NCBI GenBank assembly: GCA_003649665.1
Contig: QMSL01000088.1
Coordinates: 1-5,782 of the forward strand
DNA from: Thermoprotei archaeon
GTDB lineage: Archaea; Thermoproteota; Thermoprotei; QMSL01; B3-G16
Direction of reading: 5' to 3'
Length of the DNA: 5,782 nt
Shown: piece by piece, positions 5,454 through 5,782 of the stretch
Layout of the letters: every line of letters begins with the position of its first letter
Numbering within the stretch: position 1 is the first letter of the stretch
Translations under genes and position numbers: made by a program
Notes under the pieces: model-generated
The model's database searches: none
Told to the model about the DNA's origin: nothing
What the model saw: the letters and a program-made list of their open reading frames with translations, nothing else

Positions 5454-5782
5454 ATGAGTGGCAAATATAAATCGATTATAGGCAAGTTAGTGACACTCAT
5501 ACTGATAGCAACCATAATGTTAAACGTTATAATATTATGTACAAGCACATTAGCGCAGGAAGTACCACGTGGCCCTTGGGTTGACGAAGTCATATTCAGC
5601 TTAGAGGAAGATCAAGCAAAGGCTCTCGATATGTTAAAGAAGAACGAGATTCAAGCGTACTTCACAGATATCGCCGATCCTGAACTATTTAAGGAGATTA
5701 AGCAATCGCCAGAGCTCAAATACGTTCTCTCTTATGGATCCTACTTTGAACTTACGTTTAACCCAGTAGGTCCAGAGTTCAA
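5454..5782 (+). CDS. ABC transporter substrate-binding protein, family 5, N-terminal fragment
   Basis: The frame opens at ATG 5454 and runs off the window after 109 codons. TGAGGG (5443-5448) is a well-placed ribosome-binding site. Residues 1-35 look like a secretion signal: a lysine-bearing start (MSGKYKSIIGK), a hydrophobic stretch (about 12-29), and STLAQE at 31-36 as a likely cleavage area. The mature part begins PRGPWVDEVIFSLEEDQAKALDML (38-61), then DIADPELFKEI (72-82) and YFELTFNPVGP (97-107). As I recall, this opening is typical of archaeal family 5 (peptide/nickel/sugar-type) extracellular solute-binding proteins, which are usually several hundred residues long. In hyperthermophilic archaea many family 5 proteins bind oligosaccharides rather than peptides, so the ligand is open. 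Permease and ATPase genes would be expected downstream, outside the window. Confidence 0.82.
   Translation, partial: MSGKYKSIIGKLVTLILIATIMLNVIILCTSTLAQEVPRGPWVDEVIFSLEEDQAKALDMLKKNEIQAYFTDIADPELFKEIKQSPELKYVLSYGSYFELTFNPVGPEF

Overview
The window looks like a piece of a hyperthermophilic archaeal chromosome, most likely Thermoproteota (Crenarchaeota). The evidence is archaeal TATA boxes at the expected distance from starts, strong GGAGGTG(A) ribosome-binding sites with GTG/ATG starts, gene families typical of that group, and a compact C/D-box guide RNA with archaeal spacing. The sequence is AT-rich throughout. I cannot name a species.

Layout. (1) 1-107, minus: the 5' end of a PfkB/ribokinase-family sugar kinase, cut by the window edge. 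(2) 108-298: a divergent promoter region with a helically phased direct repeat (ATTACCAA, 11-nt period) and a perfect 18-bp palindrome. (3) 299-2224, plus: a two-gene operon made of a small alpha/beta protein of unknown function and, overlapping it by four bases, a cobalamin-binding-type radical SAM protein. The second gene appears damaged or recoded: its natural GTG start is out of frame by one T with the rest of the gene, and the third cysteine of its CxxxCxxC cluster motif is serine. (4) 2254-4465, minus: a two-gene operon of a GT4-type glycosyltransferase and an (alpha/alpha)6-barrel glycosidase-like protein, overlapping by 32 bases. It probably acts on a polysaccharide or glycoconjugate. 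It ends tail-to-tail with the radical SAM gene, 29 bp away. (5) 4466-4825: the glycosyltransferase leader and promoter, plus a probable C/D-box sRNA on the plus strand at about 4671-4734. (6) 4826-5149, minus: a small two-helix membrane protein with a charged coiled-coil tail. (7) 5454-5782, plus: the start of a family 5 (peptide/sugar-type) ABC-transporter substrate-binding protein with a signal peptide, cut by the window edge.

How the genes relate: sugar kinase, glycosyltransferase pair and solute-binding protein suggest a carbohydrate-oriented neighbourhood, but they lie in separate transcription units and no single pathway can be read from them. The points most worth checking are the +1 frameshift junction (TTT TGA C) and Cys-to-Ser change in the radical SAM gene, the unannotated C/D sRNA, and the repeats in the first intergenic region. 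Several starts here differ from the longest open frame: 299, 3312, 4465 and 5149 are chosen because each has a well-spaced Shine-Dalgarno sequence.
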